DNA of 64,000 nt, from positions 1-64,000 of the forward strand of contig CBDBJK010000038.1 in the NCBI GenBank assembly GCA_965206395.1. The letters run 5' to 3'. The notes under the pieces are model-generated. The model did not search any database and was not told the DNA's origin. It saw nothing but the letters and a program-made list of their open reading frames with translations. Numbering within the stretch: position 1 is the first letter of the stretch; every line of letters starts with the position of its first letter. Both the position numbers and the translations under genes were made by a program. Source of the DNA: CBDBJK01 sp965206395. GTDB lineage: Bacteria; Chloroflexota; Dehalococcoidia; Lucifugimonadales; CATOSD01. Below, in pieces: positions 9,433-18,095 of this stretch.

Positions 9433-10629
9433 GGATGCTCTGAACAATCGGCTTCAGGCTGGGCCGAGTTGACCGGAGTGGTTTTGGGGGCGTTAAATTG
9501 CCTCATGGCACCGTGGTGAGGGTTATTGTCGGCCTACAACCGGCCCTGACAGGGCCTTTCGCCGCCCTTAGCCCTGATTTTGGGCGCACTTATACAAGGT
9601 CTCACGCCGCCAGGTACTGTTCGGCCCTCATCAAGTTGGCAAACCCCAGCAGCGTCATCAGCCGCTGCGTGTTCTTGGACAGCCCCCTGTAGCGGACCTT
9701 GGCGTAGCCGAAGTGCCGCTTGATGTACAGGAACGGATGCTCCACCTTAGCTCTGACCGACGCTTTGCGCTTCTCCGACACCGCCTCAGGGCTCCCAGGC
9801 TCCAGCTTCCGACGCTGGCCGGGCCTCATCGCCACCTGCCACTCCACGTCCAAGCCCCGGTTCCCCGGCCTCTTGTCAACTCCCTGATACCCAGCATCTC
9901 CCCACACCTGAGACTCCCCACCGTGCAGCAACCGGGGCAACTCAGTCAGGTCATGCACGTTCGCAGATGTCGTGGTCATGCTGTGCACCACTCCCGTCTG
10001 CGAGTCCACACCGATGTGCACCTTCATCCCGAAGTGCCACTCGTTACCCTTCTTCGTCTGGTGCATCTCGGGGTCGCGCTCTTTAGCCCGATTCTTCGTC
10101 GATGAGGGCGCCGCTATGATGCTCGCGTCCACTATCGTCCCCTCCTGAAGACGGAGACCCTTGGACTCCAGATAGCGGTTGATCTCCTCGAACAGACCCG
10201 CGCCCAACTCATGCTCTTCCAGCAGGTGGCGGAAGTTCAGAATCGTCGTCTCGTCCGGCAGCGGCCCAGGCAGTCTCAGCCCTACGAACCGCCTCACCGA
10301 TTCGACCTCATAGAGCATGTCCTCCATCCCAGGGTCGCTCAGGTTGTAAAACAACTGCACGCAGTGTATCCGTAGCATCACCGATAACTCGTAGGGCCGC
10401 CGACCACGACCGGCCTTGGGATAGAACGGTCGAATGCGCTCTTCCAACTCTTCCCAAGGGATCAGTCCATCCATGCGCTCAAGGAACTTCTCCCGGCGAG
10501 TCTTTCGCTTCTTGCTCTCGTAGTCCAAGTCCGCAAACGTCGGCTGGTTCATTGCCTCTCCTCCCCCGTCTTCAGCCCTTGGCCCTATTTTACTATCCCA
10601 CAAGCCATCGGGACTTATTCAGAGCATCC
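9433..10629 (-). mobile_element. IS5-family insertion sequence, copy B
   Basis: 1197 bp, flanked by CTAG (9429-9432 and 10630-10633), a preferred IS5-type target. It has the same ends and orientation as copy A, so the two are direct repeats bracketing 1005 bp of adaptor coding sequence that recombination could delete. Confidence 0.95.
9602..10552 (-). CDS. IS5-family transposase (copy B)
   Basis: 316 aa, with the same protein sequence as copy A over the whole reading frame. All DDE residues are present, so it should be active if expressed. The single visible base change relative to copy A (GPRA instead of GPRP in the untranslated upstream reading) lies before the start codon. Confidence 0.95.
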   Translation of the reverse strand: MNQPTFADLDYESKKRKTRREKFLERMDGLIPWEELEERIRPFYPKAGRGRRPYELSVMLRIHCVQLFYNLSDPGMEDMLYEVESVRRFVGLRLPGPLPDETTILNFRHLLEEHELGAGLFEEINRYLESKGLRLQEGTIVDASIIAAPSSTKNRAKERDPEMHQTKKGNEWHFGMKVHIGVDSQTGVVHSMTTTSANVHDLTELPRLLHGGESQVWGDAGYQGVDKRPGNRGLDVEWQVAMRPGQRRKLEPGSPEAVSEKRKASVRAKVEHPFLYIKRHFGYAKVRYRGLSKNTQRLMTLLGFANLMRAEQYLAA

Positions 10630-11313
10630 CTAGACAACGCGACACTCAAGGCTCCGTGGAGTGGCATAGTTACCGCGCTGAACATAGACGTTGGACAGGA
10701 AGTGAACGCCAACACTCCGGTCATGGAGATCGTTGACCCGACGGTGGTCGAAGTGGATGGCATAGTTGACGAGATAGATGTGCTTTTCATTCAGAGGGGA
10801 GCAAGGGCAAGCGTCACCATGGACGCCTTGCCGGGACAGGTGCTTTCAGGCGCAATCTCTTCAATAGCCGCAGAGCCTCAGACCCAGCAAGGAGTAGTGA
10901 GTTATCCCCTTCGCATACAGGTGCAAGCGCCTGCCGGATTGCAGCTACCTGAGGGGCTAAGCGCAGTTGCCAGCGTAGTCATACGCGAAGACATAGACGT
11001 GCTGCTGGTTCCTCTACAATCCCTATACGGCACATTTGAGCAACCGGCTGTGCGTGTGATGACAAGCGGCGGGAGCATAGTAGAGCGGCCCGTGAGCCTT
11101 GGCAACAGCGATGACTTCTGGGCCGTGGTGGAAGGCGGCTTGAACGAGGGAGACATGCTTGTAATCGAGTCGCAGGAGGCTAACACCAATCAATTCGGGT
11201 TTGGCGGCGGTAATTTCAGAAGCTTCGGAGGCGGAGGCGGATTTCCTGGTGGAGGCGGAAACTTCACGAGGATTCCCGGTGGCTCCGGCGGGCGCAACTA
11301 ACGGTGACGAACA

Positions 11314-12036
11314 TTGATTGAATTAGAAAACGTGACCAAGGTATATCGTATGGGCAATGTGGACGTGGCTGCTCTGCAAGGCGTCAGCCTTTCCATCCAG
11401 CAAGGCGAGATGGTATCTATCATGGGGCCTTCCGGTTCGGGCAAGTCCACCATGATGAATATTCTCGGCTGTCTGGATGTGCCAACCTCCGGCAGCTATC
11501 TGCTTGAGGACGAGGACGTTGGCCGCATGAGCGACGACCGCCTGGCCGAAGTGCGCAACCGCAAGATAGGCTTCGTGTTCCAGACGTACAATCTCCTGCC
11601 ACGACTAACGGCCCTCGCCAACGTCGAACTGCCTCTGCTCTATGGCAATGGGAAGAATCGCAAGAAACGTGCGTTGGAGGCCCTGAAAAGAGTCGGGCTG
11701 GCCGACCGAGTTCACCATCGCCCCACAGAGCTATCGGGAGGCCAGCAGCAGCGAGTAGGAATTGCGCGCGCGCTGGTTAAAGACCCTTCCATTCTCATGG
11801 CAGACGAGCCTACGGGCAATCTAGACAGCCGCTCCAGCCAAGAGATCATAGACATCCTCCAACGTCTTAACGACGAGGAAGGAATTACCGTAATCATAGT
11901 TACCCACGAGCGCGACATCGCCATCAACACTCGAAGGATTATCTCGATGCTCGACGGGCGCATTGTGAGCGACGAATCGCAGGAATCGCTGCCCATCCGC
12001 GATTCGATAGCCGTAGAAGCAGGGAACGCCTCATGA
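11314..12036 (+). CDS. ABC transporter ATPase, MacB/LolD type
   Basis: 240 aa, a typical length. Walker A is GPSGSGKST (residues about 38-46), the Q-loop FVFQTYNLLPRLTA, the signature LSGGQQQRVGIARALV, Walker B ILMADEPTGNLD and the switch His in VTHE. The MxxLPRLTA and NVELPLLY blocks place it in the MacB/LolD/YknY group that drives mechanotransmission permeases. The start is TTG with a weak GGTGA site; no ATG is available. It overlaps the permease gene by ATGA. Its partner adaptor upstream is disrupted. Confidence 0.93.
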   Translation: MIELENVTKVYRMGNVDVAALQGVSLSIQQGEMVSIMGPSGSGKSTMMNILGCLDVPTSGSYLLEDEDVGRMSDDRLAEVRNRKIGFVFQTYNLLPRLTALANVELPLLYGNGKNRKKRALEALKRVGLADRVHHRPTELSGGQQQRVGIARALVKDPSILMADEPTGNLDSRSSQEIIDILQRLNDEEGITVIIVTHERDIAINTRRIISMLDGRIVSDESQESLPIRDSIAVEAGNAS

Positions 12037-13277
12037 GTCTCTTCGATGTTCTTAGAACTGCTATATCCTCTCTTGGGGCTAACAAACTCAGGGCCGGGCT
12101 TACTCTGTTGGGCATAGTTATTGGCGTGACCGCAGTCATTTCGCTGATGTCTATAGGCCGGGGCGCTCAGGAGTCGATTACGTCGAGAATTGAGTCGCTG
12201 GGAACCAACCTACTGTTCGTGCGACCCGGTGAGACGAGCCAGGGGGGTATTTTCGGTGGACAGGGTAGCGCATCGACGCTGACGTTGGAAGACGCCTATT
12301 CTTTGTTAGACCCTGTTCTCGCGCCATCGGTTGCTGCTGTCGCACCTGAGATCAGCACGACGGGCCAGGTGGTGGCTGCCGGTCAAAACACGTTCACTCA
12401 AGTCATAGGAGTGACCCCCGAATACCAGTTCGTGCGTAACTTCCCCATCGGCTCAGGCCAGTTTATTTCATCAACACACGTGCAGAATATTTCCGAAGTC
12501 GCGGTGCTGGGATCACAGGTGGCGGAGACTCTATACGGCTTTAGAGACCCCGTAGGCCAGACCCTTCGCATCAACGGACGTCAGTTCACCGTCGTCGGCG
12601 TACTTGAGGGCCAGGGAGGAAACGCCCTGGGAATCTTCGACAACCAGATACTGGTTCCAATCACGACAGCCTACTATCGCCTGGCGTCTCAACGCACCAC
12701 TCAAGGCGGCATATCGGTCCAGACCATTAACGTGCAGGCACAGAGCGATGGCATCATGGACGAGACGATAAGCGAAATAGCCACTGTGCTGCGCCTGCGT
12801 CACCGCATAACCGATGCCGACGACTTCAACATTACCAGCCAGGAAGAGACCATTGAGGCACTGGAGGAGACGACGAACACTTTTGTCGTGTTCTTGGGCG
12901 CTATCGCAAGTATATCACTGCTAGTAGGCGGCATTGGTATCATGAACATCATGCTGGTTTCGGTTACGGAGAGGACGCGGGAGATTGGCATCCGAAAAGC
13001 AATGGGCGCGAAACGCAGAGACATCTTGCTACAGTTTGTGTCTGAGGCAACGCTACTCAGTCTAGGCGGTGGAGGAGTCGGAGTCCTCATGGGGCTGGGC
13101 CTTGCTCGGTTTCTGGATGGCCGAAGCCTAGGAGGGCAAAACTTCGATACGGCATTCAGCGGTGACATAGCAATCCTGGCAATAGTCGTGTCGGCGGCCA
13201 TCGGCCTGTTTTTCGGCATATATCCCGCCATGCGAGCCGCCAGTCTGCACCCGATTGACGCGCTGCGATATGAATAG
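12033..13277 (+). CDS. MacB-type ABC transporter permease
   Basis: 414 aa. The order is one N-terminal membrane helix (LRAGLTLLGIVIGVTAVISL), a large extracytoplasmic MacB-PCD domain (about residues 40-250), and a FtsX domain with three helices at the C-terminus. The conserved coupling segment TERTREIGIRKAMGAKRRDI is present, followed by ATLLSLGGGGVGVLMG and the final PAMRAASLHPIDALRYE. It forms the membrane half of a tripartite exporter with the ATPase upstream. The start codon overlaps the ATPase stop (ATGA), indicating translational coupling. Confidence 0.93.
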   Translation: MSLFDVLRTAISSLGANKLRAGLTLLGIVIGVTAVISLMSIGRGAQESITSRIESLGTNLLFVRPGETSQGGIFGGQGSASTLTLEDAYSLLDPVLAPSVAAVAPEISTTGQVVAAGQNTFTQVIGVTPEYQFVRNFPIGSGQFISSTHVQNISEVAVLGSQVAETLYGFRDPVGQTLRINGRQFTVVGVLEGQGGNALGIFDNQILVPITTAYYRLASQRTTQGGISVQTINVQAQSDGIMDETISEIATVLRLRHRITDADDFNITSQEETIEALEETTNTFVVFLGAIASISLLVGGIGIMNIMLVSVTERTREIGIRKAMGAKRRDILLQFVSEATLLSLGGGGVGVLMGLGLARFLDGRSLGGQNFDTAFSGDIAILAIVVSAAIGLFFGIYPAMRAASLHPIDALRYE

Positions 13278-13307
13278 GAACACTGGCCTGAAGAAGGGGA
13301 GAAGGAA

Positions 13308-14357
13308 ATGAACACGAAGACTTTTATGTTGCTGCTAATCGGCGTGCTGGTAATTGGCGGCGCGCTTGGAGGAGTGGTCATCGCCGCCACCGCTCTGGGC
13401 GGAAGCGATGATCCAGAGCCCGCCCAGGCTATACTAGCGGCTCCATCAGGTTCAAGTTCAAGCCAGCAATCCTCGCAACAGGCGAGCCAGCAGCAGGCCG
13501 AGCCAACCAGCCAGCCATCGAATTCGCAATTTGCTCCCGACGCGGGAAGTCCGTTATTCAATGGCGGGTCTAACTTGATTGGTTCGGTGGAGAAGATTGA
13601 CGGCGACTCACTGACAATCAGCACATCAGATGGTTCGGTTCTCGCAAGGCTTGGGAATGAGGCGATTGTCCAGATGTTCGCAGACGTTTCGGCTGAGAAC
13701 CTTGCAATAGGAACACAAGTAACCGTAAACGGCGAACGCGGAGAAGATGGACTTATGGTCGCAAGTTCTATTGTAGTGATTCCTGAGGATGAGAATGGCT
13801 TTGCTGGAGGTGGAGGATTCGGGGGAAGGGGTGGCCCGGGAGGAGGGCAACTTGACCAGGAACAGCTAGACCAGCTTCGTCAGCAGTTTCAGGGTCAATT
13901 CGGTGGGGGCGGTGGCAACCAGCAGTTCCAAGGTCAGCTAACTCAAGAGCAACGAGACCAACTCCGTGCGCAGTTTCAGGGTCAAACTGGTCAAGGTGGA
14001 GGTGGTCAGGCTCTCGGAGGTAGAGGCGGTCTTACGGGCACAGTGGAGAGCATTGTTGGCGGCGTCATAACCATCGAGACGGCCAGAGGCCCGCTGCAAG
14101 CGACCATTGATGATGACACCACGATACAGATGTTCTCTCAGGGAACGCTCTCGGACCTGCCAGTTGGCGCGCAGGTGAGGGTAACAGGTCAGGATGCAGA
14201 GGATGGAGTCTTCGAAGCCAGTTCGGTATTCATGCTTCCTGAGAGCAGTGAGTTTGGCGGATTTGGCGGCGGACTCTTCGGAGGACAGGACGGGGCAGGG
14301 CGACCAAGGTTCCCTGGAGGATTTCAACCGCCTGGGTCTGACACCGCTTCACCCTGA
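13308..14357 (+). CDS. Membrane-anchored protein with two DUF5666-like domains
   Basis: 349 aa. An N-terminal helix (FMLLLIGVLVIGGALGGVVIA) is followed by a Ser/Gln-rich linker, a first OB-like repeat (about residues 85-160: IGSVEKIDGDSLTIST, VNGERGEDGLMVASSIVV), a Gly/Gln-rich spacer with repeated QFQGQ, a second repeat (about 245-312: LTGTVESIVGGVITIET, ARVTGQ-like, GVFEASSVFML) and a Gly-Phe tail. The repeats resemble DUF5666. It follows the permease by 30 bp with a GGAGAAGG site and is probably cotranscribed. Its Gly-rich tail resembles that of the adaptor. Function is unknown; an envelope role with the exporter is inference. Confidence 0.75.
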   Translation: MNTKTFMLLLIGVLVIGGALGGVVIAATALGGSDDPEPAQAILAAPSGSSSSQQSSQQASQQQAEPTSQPSNSQFAPDAGSPLFNGGSNLIGSVEKIDGDSLTISTSDGSVLARLGNEAIVQMFADVSAENLAIGTQVTVNGERGEDGLMVASSIVVIPEDENGFAGGGGFGGRGGPGGGQLDQEQLDQLRQQFQGQFGGGGGNQQFQGQLTQEQRDQLRAQFQGQTGQGGGGQALGGRGGLTGTVESIVGGVITIETARGPLQATIDDDTTIQMFSQGTLSDLPVGAQVRVTGQDAEDGVFEASSVFMLPESSEFGGFGGGLFGGQDGAGRPRFPGGFQPPGSDTASP

Positions 14358-14381
14358 CAAGAAACGTTTGCCGCCTGAACT

Positions 14382-15875
14382 TTACGCCGGGGTCTTACTG
14401 GTGGCTGTTTCGCCTTCGGATTCTTCCGGCGACGATCCGGCTTGATCGCCTTTGTAGATCGAAAGGACGATACCCACGATTGCGAGGCCCCCTATCACCA
14501 GGTATGCCGTGCGCAAGCCAGATGTGAACGCGCCCAACACCTCCGCTCCTCCAGACTCGGAGACCGCCGATAGGCTGGCAGGATGACCCATAGATGCCAT
14601 AGTAGCGGTGACAATGGCCGTGACGAGCGCGATACTGGTGACGTTGGCAGAATTGCGGATCGCGCTCAAGAAACCCGAAACGACACCGTACTTGCTCTGT
14701 GGCACCGCGCTCAGGATCGAGCTATTGTTAGGAGCATTGAAAGTGCTGGTTCCTGCGCTTTGAAGTATGATTCCAGCCATCGCCCATCCAACAGGAGAGT
14801 CCACGCGAAGCGAAGCCATCGTGAACAGACCGGCGGTAGACACCAGAAGGCCCCCAATGTTCAATAATCTCCATCCGAAGCGGTCTGAAAGCCTCCCGCT
14901 CAGCGGCCCCATCACAATCATTGTGAATGCGCCGGGAACGATGATAAGTCCAACCTGTCCAGCGCTGTATCCTAGCACCGCCTGGAGATAAAAGGGCATC
15001 AGGAATCGAACAGAGGACATTCCAAGAAAATTGATGAAGCTGGCTGACACTCCTAACGCGAACAGCTTTCGCTTGAAAAACCGCACGTCTAACATAGGCT
15101 CGCTGACTCTCAACTCCCACCAGACAAAAACGCCTAGCAGTGCCACGACAGCCAGCGATGCCCCTACTATCAGAGGCGATATCCATCCCACTCTTGGGCC
15201 TAGGGTCATTGCGATAAGAAAGGTGACCAGCGCCATGGTTGATAGCGCGGCACCGAGCCAGTCGAAACTCGACTGCGTACTCGCCTGACGCATCCGCCGC
15301 TCGTCCAGGACAATGAAAGCCGCGATGACAGAGATCACTCCCATGATGGAAGCGGTGAAAAAGACCGAGCGCCAGCCAAGTGTGCTAACAAGAAATCCTG
15401 CGAGTGGCGGCCCAGCCACAGCCCCCACGCCTACGACGCTCATCTGTAAACCCAATGATTTGCCGCGCTCGTTAGCCGGGAAAGCGGCCACCATCATCGC
15501 CATAGACGTACCCTGGGTCATGCCCGCCCCGACGCCCTGAAGCACCTTGAACAGAATCAGAGACAAAACATTAGAGGAAAGGCCAGCCAGAACTGCCGCA
15601 ACTGCGAAAACGATGTATCCAATGACGTAAACCCGCTTGCGGCCTACGATGTCCGACAGCCTCCCCATTGGCATCAGAAATGCGCTAATGGTCAGAAGAT
15701 AGCCAATCACAACCCATTGGGTAGTGGGAAGGTCGGTGCCGAAATGGTCGGCGATAGTGGGCAAAGCGATAACAACGCTGCTGTTGTCCGCCGCCGAGGC
15801 AAACAGGCCAATGGCGAGCGCGGCGAAGACCCACCATTTGTAGCTGCTTTTTTGGGTCAGATTAAATCCGAGCAC
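14382..15875 (-). CDS. MFS drug:H+ antiporter, DHA2 (14-TM) family
   Basis: 497 aa with about 14 hydrophobic helices. The N-terminal DNSSVVIALPTI (motif D1-like), the loop GRLSDIVGRKRVY (motif A) and the GVGAVAGPPLAGFL segment (motif C) identify the EmrB/QacA-type DHA2 group of proton-driven exporters. The substrate cannot be told. The start is GTG with GGAAG 6 nt upstream. It converges on the DUF5666-like gene and is divergent from the GntR regulator. Confidence 0.9.
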   Translation of the reverse strand: MLGFNLTQKSSYKWWVFAALAIGLFASAADNSSVVIALPTIADHFGTDLPTTQWVVIGYLLTISAFLMPMGRLSDIVGRKRVYVIGYIVFAVAAVLAGLSSNVLSLILFKVLQGVGAGMTQGTSMAMMVAAFPANERGKSLGLQMSVVGVGAVAGPPLAGFLVSTLGWRSVFFTASIMGVISVIAAFIVLDERRMRQASTQSSFDWLGAALSTMALVTFLIAMTLGPRVGWISPLIVGASLAVVALLGVFVWWELRVSEPMLDVRFFKRKLFALGVSASFINFLGMSSVRFLMPFYLQAVLGYSAGQVGLIIVPGAFTMIVMGPLSGRLSDRFGWRLLNIGGLLVSTAGLFTMASLRVDSPVGWAMAGIILQSAGTSTFNAPNNSSILSAVPQSKYGVVSGFLSAIRNSANVTSIALVTAIVTATMASMGHPASLSAVSESGGAEVLGAFTSGLRTAYLVIGGLAIVGIVLSIYKGDQAGSSPEESEGETATSKTPA

Positions 15876-16024
15876 GAACGACTTCCAATAAACACCTCTC
15901 CTACAATGTCATCAACAAAGTTTGCTTCGACTATGCTACTTGAACCTCGTTCAAACGTCCACCCGATCATGAAGGTCGGGCGTCCCTGAACACAGCCATC
16001 CCTCGTCTTGATTTCGATCCCAAA

Positions 16025-16054
16025 CGAGGTAAATCTTGACGAGGTAAATCTTGA
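16025..16054. repeat. Perfect 15-bp tandem duplication upstream of the GntR gene
   Basis: Two consecutive copies of CGAGGTAAATCTTGA lie about 80-110 bp before the presumed start of the GntR-family gene, in the divergent region shared with the MFS gene. It may be an operator duplication or chance slippage. Confidence 0.7.
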
Positions 16055-16133
16055 CATTGTGCTGACCCTGTGGAAAAATGTGCTGAAATTGGGCTGACCA
16101 CTTGACGTCAGGCCAGATTTGAAGTGAGTAGAA

Positions 16134-16859
16134 CTGCTTAAAGCCGTAAAAAAGACTCGCATTCCAGAAGAGATAGTAAATCAAATCTTCCGGTTAATTC
16201 GGGAAGGCTCTCTCAAACCGGGCGACAGGCTTCCCGCAGAACGGGAACTCGCCCAGCAGTTCAACGTCAGTCGAGCCTCTGTTCGGGAAGCGATGAGGCT
16301 GCTGGACACGAAGAGATTAGTTGTAATTCGGCCCGGCGCTGGCACCTTTATAACTGAAGACACCACGGAAACCATCGTTCAGGCGTTTTCGTCGCTGCTG
16401 TCTGATGAAGATGGCGCTGACACGGCAAGGGACGTGTTCGAGATGCGATTGCTTCTGGAGCCTCACATCGCCTCGCTAACATCACGTCGCGCTACTGAAC
16501 TTGACGTGCGTCTTATGAAAGAGATTCTCGATGCGCAGGATGCCGAGATTGCCGCAGGAGGCACTGGTGTTGAATTCGACACCGAGTTCCACTTCGCTAT
16601 TGCCAGAGCCACCAAGAATTCCGCCCTCGTCGCGGTCACACAGGCAATATCAGAGATCCTGATTCAGAGCAGGGAGAACTCCCTTTTGTCGCCGGAACGT
16701 TCACTAATATCGCTTCAATCGCACCGGCAAATCCTGGCAGCCATAGAAATGAGACAACATAAAAAGGCTGAAGAGGCCATGCACGAGCACATCGCCAAGA
16801 TAGACCGAGAGGTTCACAACCTATCGTCAGGACATCTTCAACATACCGACTCGGATTAA
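16134..16859 (+). CDS. GntR-family regulator, FadR subfamily
   Basis: 241 aa. The winged helix is complete: IPEEIVNQIFRLIREG, LKPGDRLPAERELAQQFNVSR then ASVREAMRLL, and the wing VIRPGAGTFI. The C-terminal FCD-type domain has the metal-binding Asp and His positions (EMRLLLEPHIA, TEFHFAIARATKN, HRQILAAIEM). The frame is closed by TGA at 16125-16127 and contains no ATG, GTG or TTG before the helix-turn-helix; CTG 16134, with AAGTGAG 5 nt upstream, is the best start. The next ATG (16293) would remove the DNA-binding domain. It lies 63 bp upstream of the oxidoreductase operon and is its likely regulator. Confidence 0.8.
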   Translation: MLKAVKKTRIPEEIVNQIFRLIREGSLKPGDRLPAERELAQQFNVSRASVREAMRLLDTKRLVVIRPGAGTFITEDTTETIVQAFSSLLSDEDGADTARDVFEMRLLLEPHIASLTSRRATELDVRLMKEILDAQDAEIAAGGTGVEFDTEFHFAIARATKNSALVAVTQAISEILIQSRENSLLSPERSLISLQSHRQILAAIEMRQHKKAEEAMHEHIAKIDREVHNLSSGHLQHTDSD

Positions 16860-16922
16860 CGACCCGTGTCAGGCATTTATCCCGAAAGTAGTCCAGGAAT
16901 TCGCGTATCCAGGGAGGTGAGC

Positions 16923-18095
16923 ATGGCAGTCACTGCTGTCGAAGTAGTATACAGAGGCATTTTTCAAAAGTCGTTGTCGAGGAACATTTGCCGCACCATC
17001 GTACTGGCCGCCCGTAAGGAAGGCAAAATCGGAACCGCCTTCGGTCGCTACGGTGACTCTCCTGAACGCAACGGCATACCAGCGAAATACTTCGCGGTTG
17101 TCGCCGACGACCCGCAGGAGCTAGAGGAGACCCTCGCCAAGTACGAGCCAAAAGAGGTAGATGTCACCATAGTCGTGGATGACACCCTGTGCAAAGGCGT
17201 CGAGTCATGGGCATGGTACGGCTTGCAGCCCATCAACGAACTGACTGTCAGCGGTGGCACGGTAATCGTCACCTCTATCCAGTCATCAGATGACCTGATC
17301 CAGGATATGCACGTCAAGGACGCGCCGTACAATTTATCCATAGTCAAAAGCGTAAAGAGCTTCTCAGGCCTGTGGGTTTACAAGGACGACCACACCGACG
17401 TGCGTATCTTGGGGGCGCTCGCCAGGGTATGCCCGCAGCTGGTTGGCTTGGAGGCCTATACAGAAACGATAAAAGAGGACTCGAACGACCAGCTAAAGGT
17501 CACCTCGGCAGAACTCTCGTATGAACGAGTATCCATCCACCCGGTTGAGCCTGGGCAGGGCAACAAAGAAACCCCCTTCAATTTCGAAAAGCCTGGCTGG
17601 ACGAAGATGGAGGAAGCCCTAGTCATACGCGCCATCGACGTCGGCGGCGGCTTCAGGGGCGGCGAGGGAGGCTTTCAGCCCGTTCGAAACGAGGTGTTCA
17701 AGAAGTGGTCGACGCGCACAATGAGGCCCGTAATGAACTTCGAGACTTGCACCAAGTGCACTCTGTGCTGGCTGCAATGTCCCGATTCATGCTTCGATGT
17801 CACGCCGGAGGGACTCTACGACACCAACATGGAGTCTTGCTGCGGCTGTGGCGTGTGCGAGGAAGTCTGCCCGGTTCCCGAATGCATCACGATGGTCAAC
17901 GAGGAGGCGTTTAACGACAACTCCAGCCAGCACGACCACTGGAAGGACGACCGGGACGGTTACATGAAATGGCTCGAGGAACAGATCGCTGCAGCGAAGG
18001 CCGAAAAGGGCGACATTGGACGCTCTCATGGCCATTACGAGTGGGATGGATACAAGAATGAAATCGCTGCTACGGGGGTTGGTAATGACGACTGA
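16923..18095 (+). CDS. 2-oxoacid:ferredoxin oxidoreductase, fused gamma-delta subunit
   Basis: 390 aa. Residues about 5-190 form the gamma domain (VVYRGIFQKSLSRNICRTIVLAA, GRYGDSPERNG), and the C-terminal part is a ferredoxin-like delta domain with two [4Fe-4S] motifs, CTKCTLCWLQCP and CCGCGVCEEVCP. In this enzyme class the delta domain relays electrons from the TPP site to ferredoxin. The ATG has GGGAGGTGA 6 nt upstream; an in-frame upstream extension lacks a site. It overlaps the alpha-subunit gene by 11 bp. The substrate (pyruvate or another 2-oxoacid) is not determined. Confidence 0.9.
   Translation: MAVTAVEVVYRGIFQKSLSRNICRTIVLAARKEGKIGTAFGRYGDSPERNGIPAKYFAVVADDPQELEETLAKYEPKEVDVTIVVDDTLCKGVESWAWYGLQPINELTVSGGTVIVTSIQSSDDLIQDMHVKDAPYNLSIVKSVKSFSGLWVYKDDHTDVRILGALARVCPQLVGLEAYTETIKEDSNDQLKVTSAELSYERVSIHPVEPGQGNKETPFNFEKPGWTKMEEALVIRAIDVGGGFRGGEGGFQPVRNEVFKKWSTRTMRPVMNFETCTKCTLCWLQCPDSCFDVTPEGLYDTNMESCCGCGVCEEVCPVPECITMVNEEAFNDNSSQHDHWKDDRDGYMKWLEEQIAAAKAEKGDIGRSHGHYEWDGYKNEIAATGVGNDD

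Larger units (their letters stand above)
6740..11301 (+). pseudogene. MacA/HlyD-type efflux adaptor, interrupted by two IS5 copies
   Basis: Three segments (6740-7226, 8428-9432, 10634-11301) join in frame once each insertion and one target copy are removed, giving 719 codons. The product has an N-terminal membrane anchor (IGVMAIVLIGAFGG), a first barrel/lipoyl part (NVAEVLIDENQSVQEGQPLA), a very long coiled-coil hairpin rich in A, E, L and D, a second lipoyl half (LDNATLKAPWSGIVTALN, VGQEV), beta-barrel and membrane-proximal domains, and a Gly-Phe-rich tail. Such adaptors bridge MacB-type ABC permeases to the envelope. It is about 300 residues longer than typical MacA because of the coiled coil. 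It lies 12 bp before the ATPase gene. The insertions should abolish the adaptor. Confidence 0.88.

Noticed and set aside
12800..13624. 274-codon antisense frame over the MacB permease end
   Set aside because: It is a shadow of the permease and DUF5666 coding strands; Ser/Pro-rich reading without any domain.
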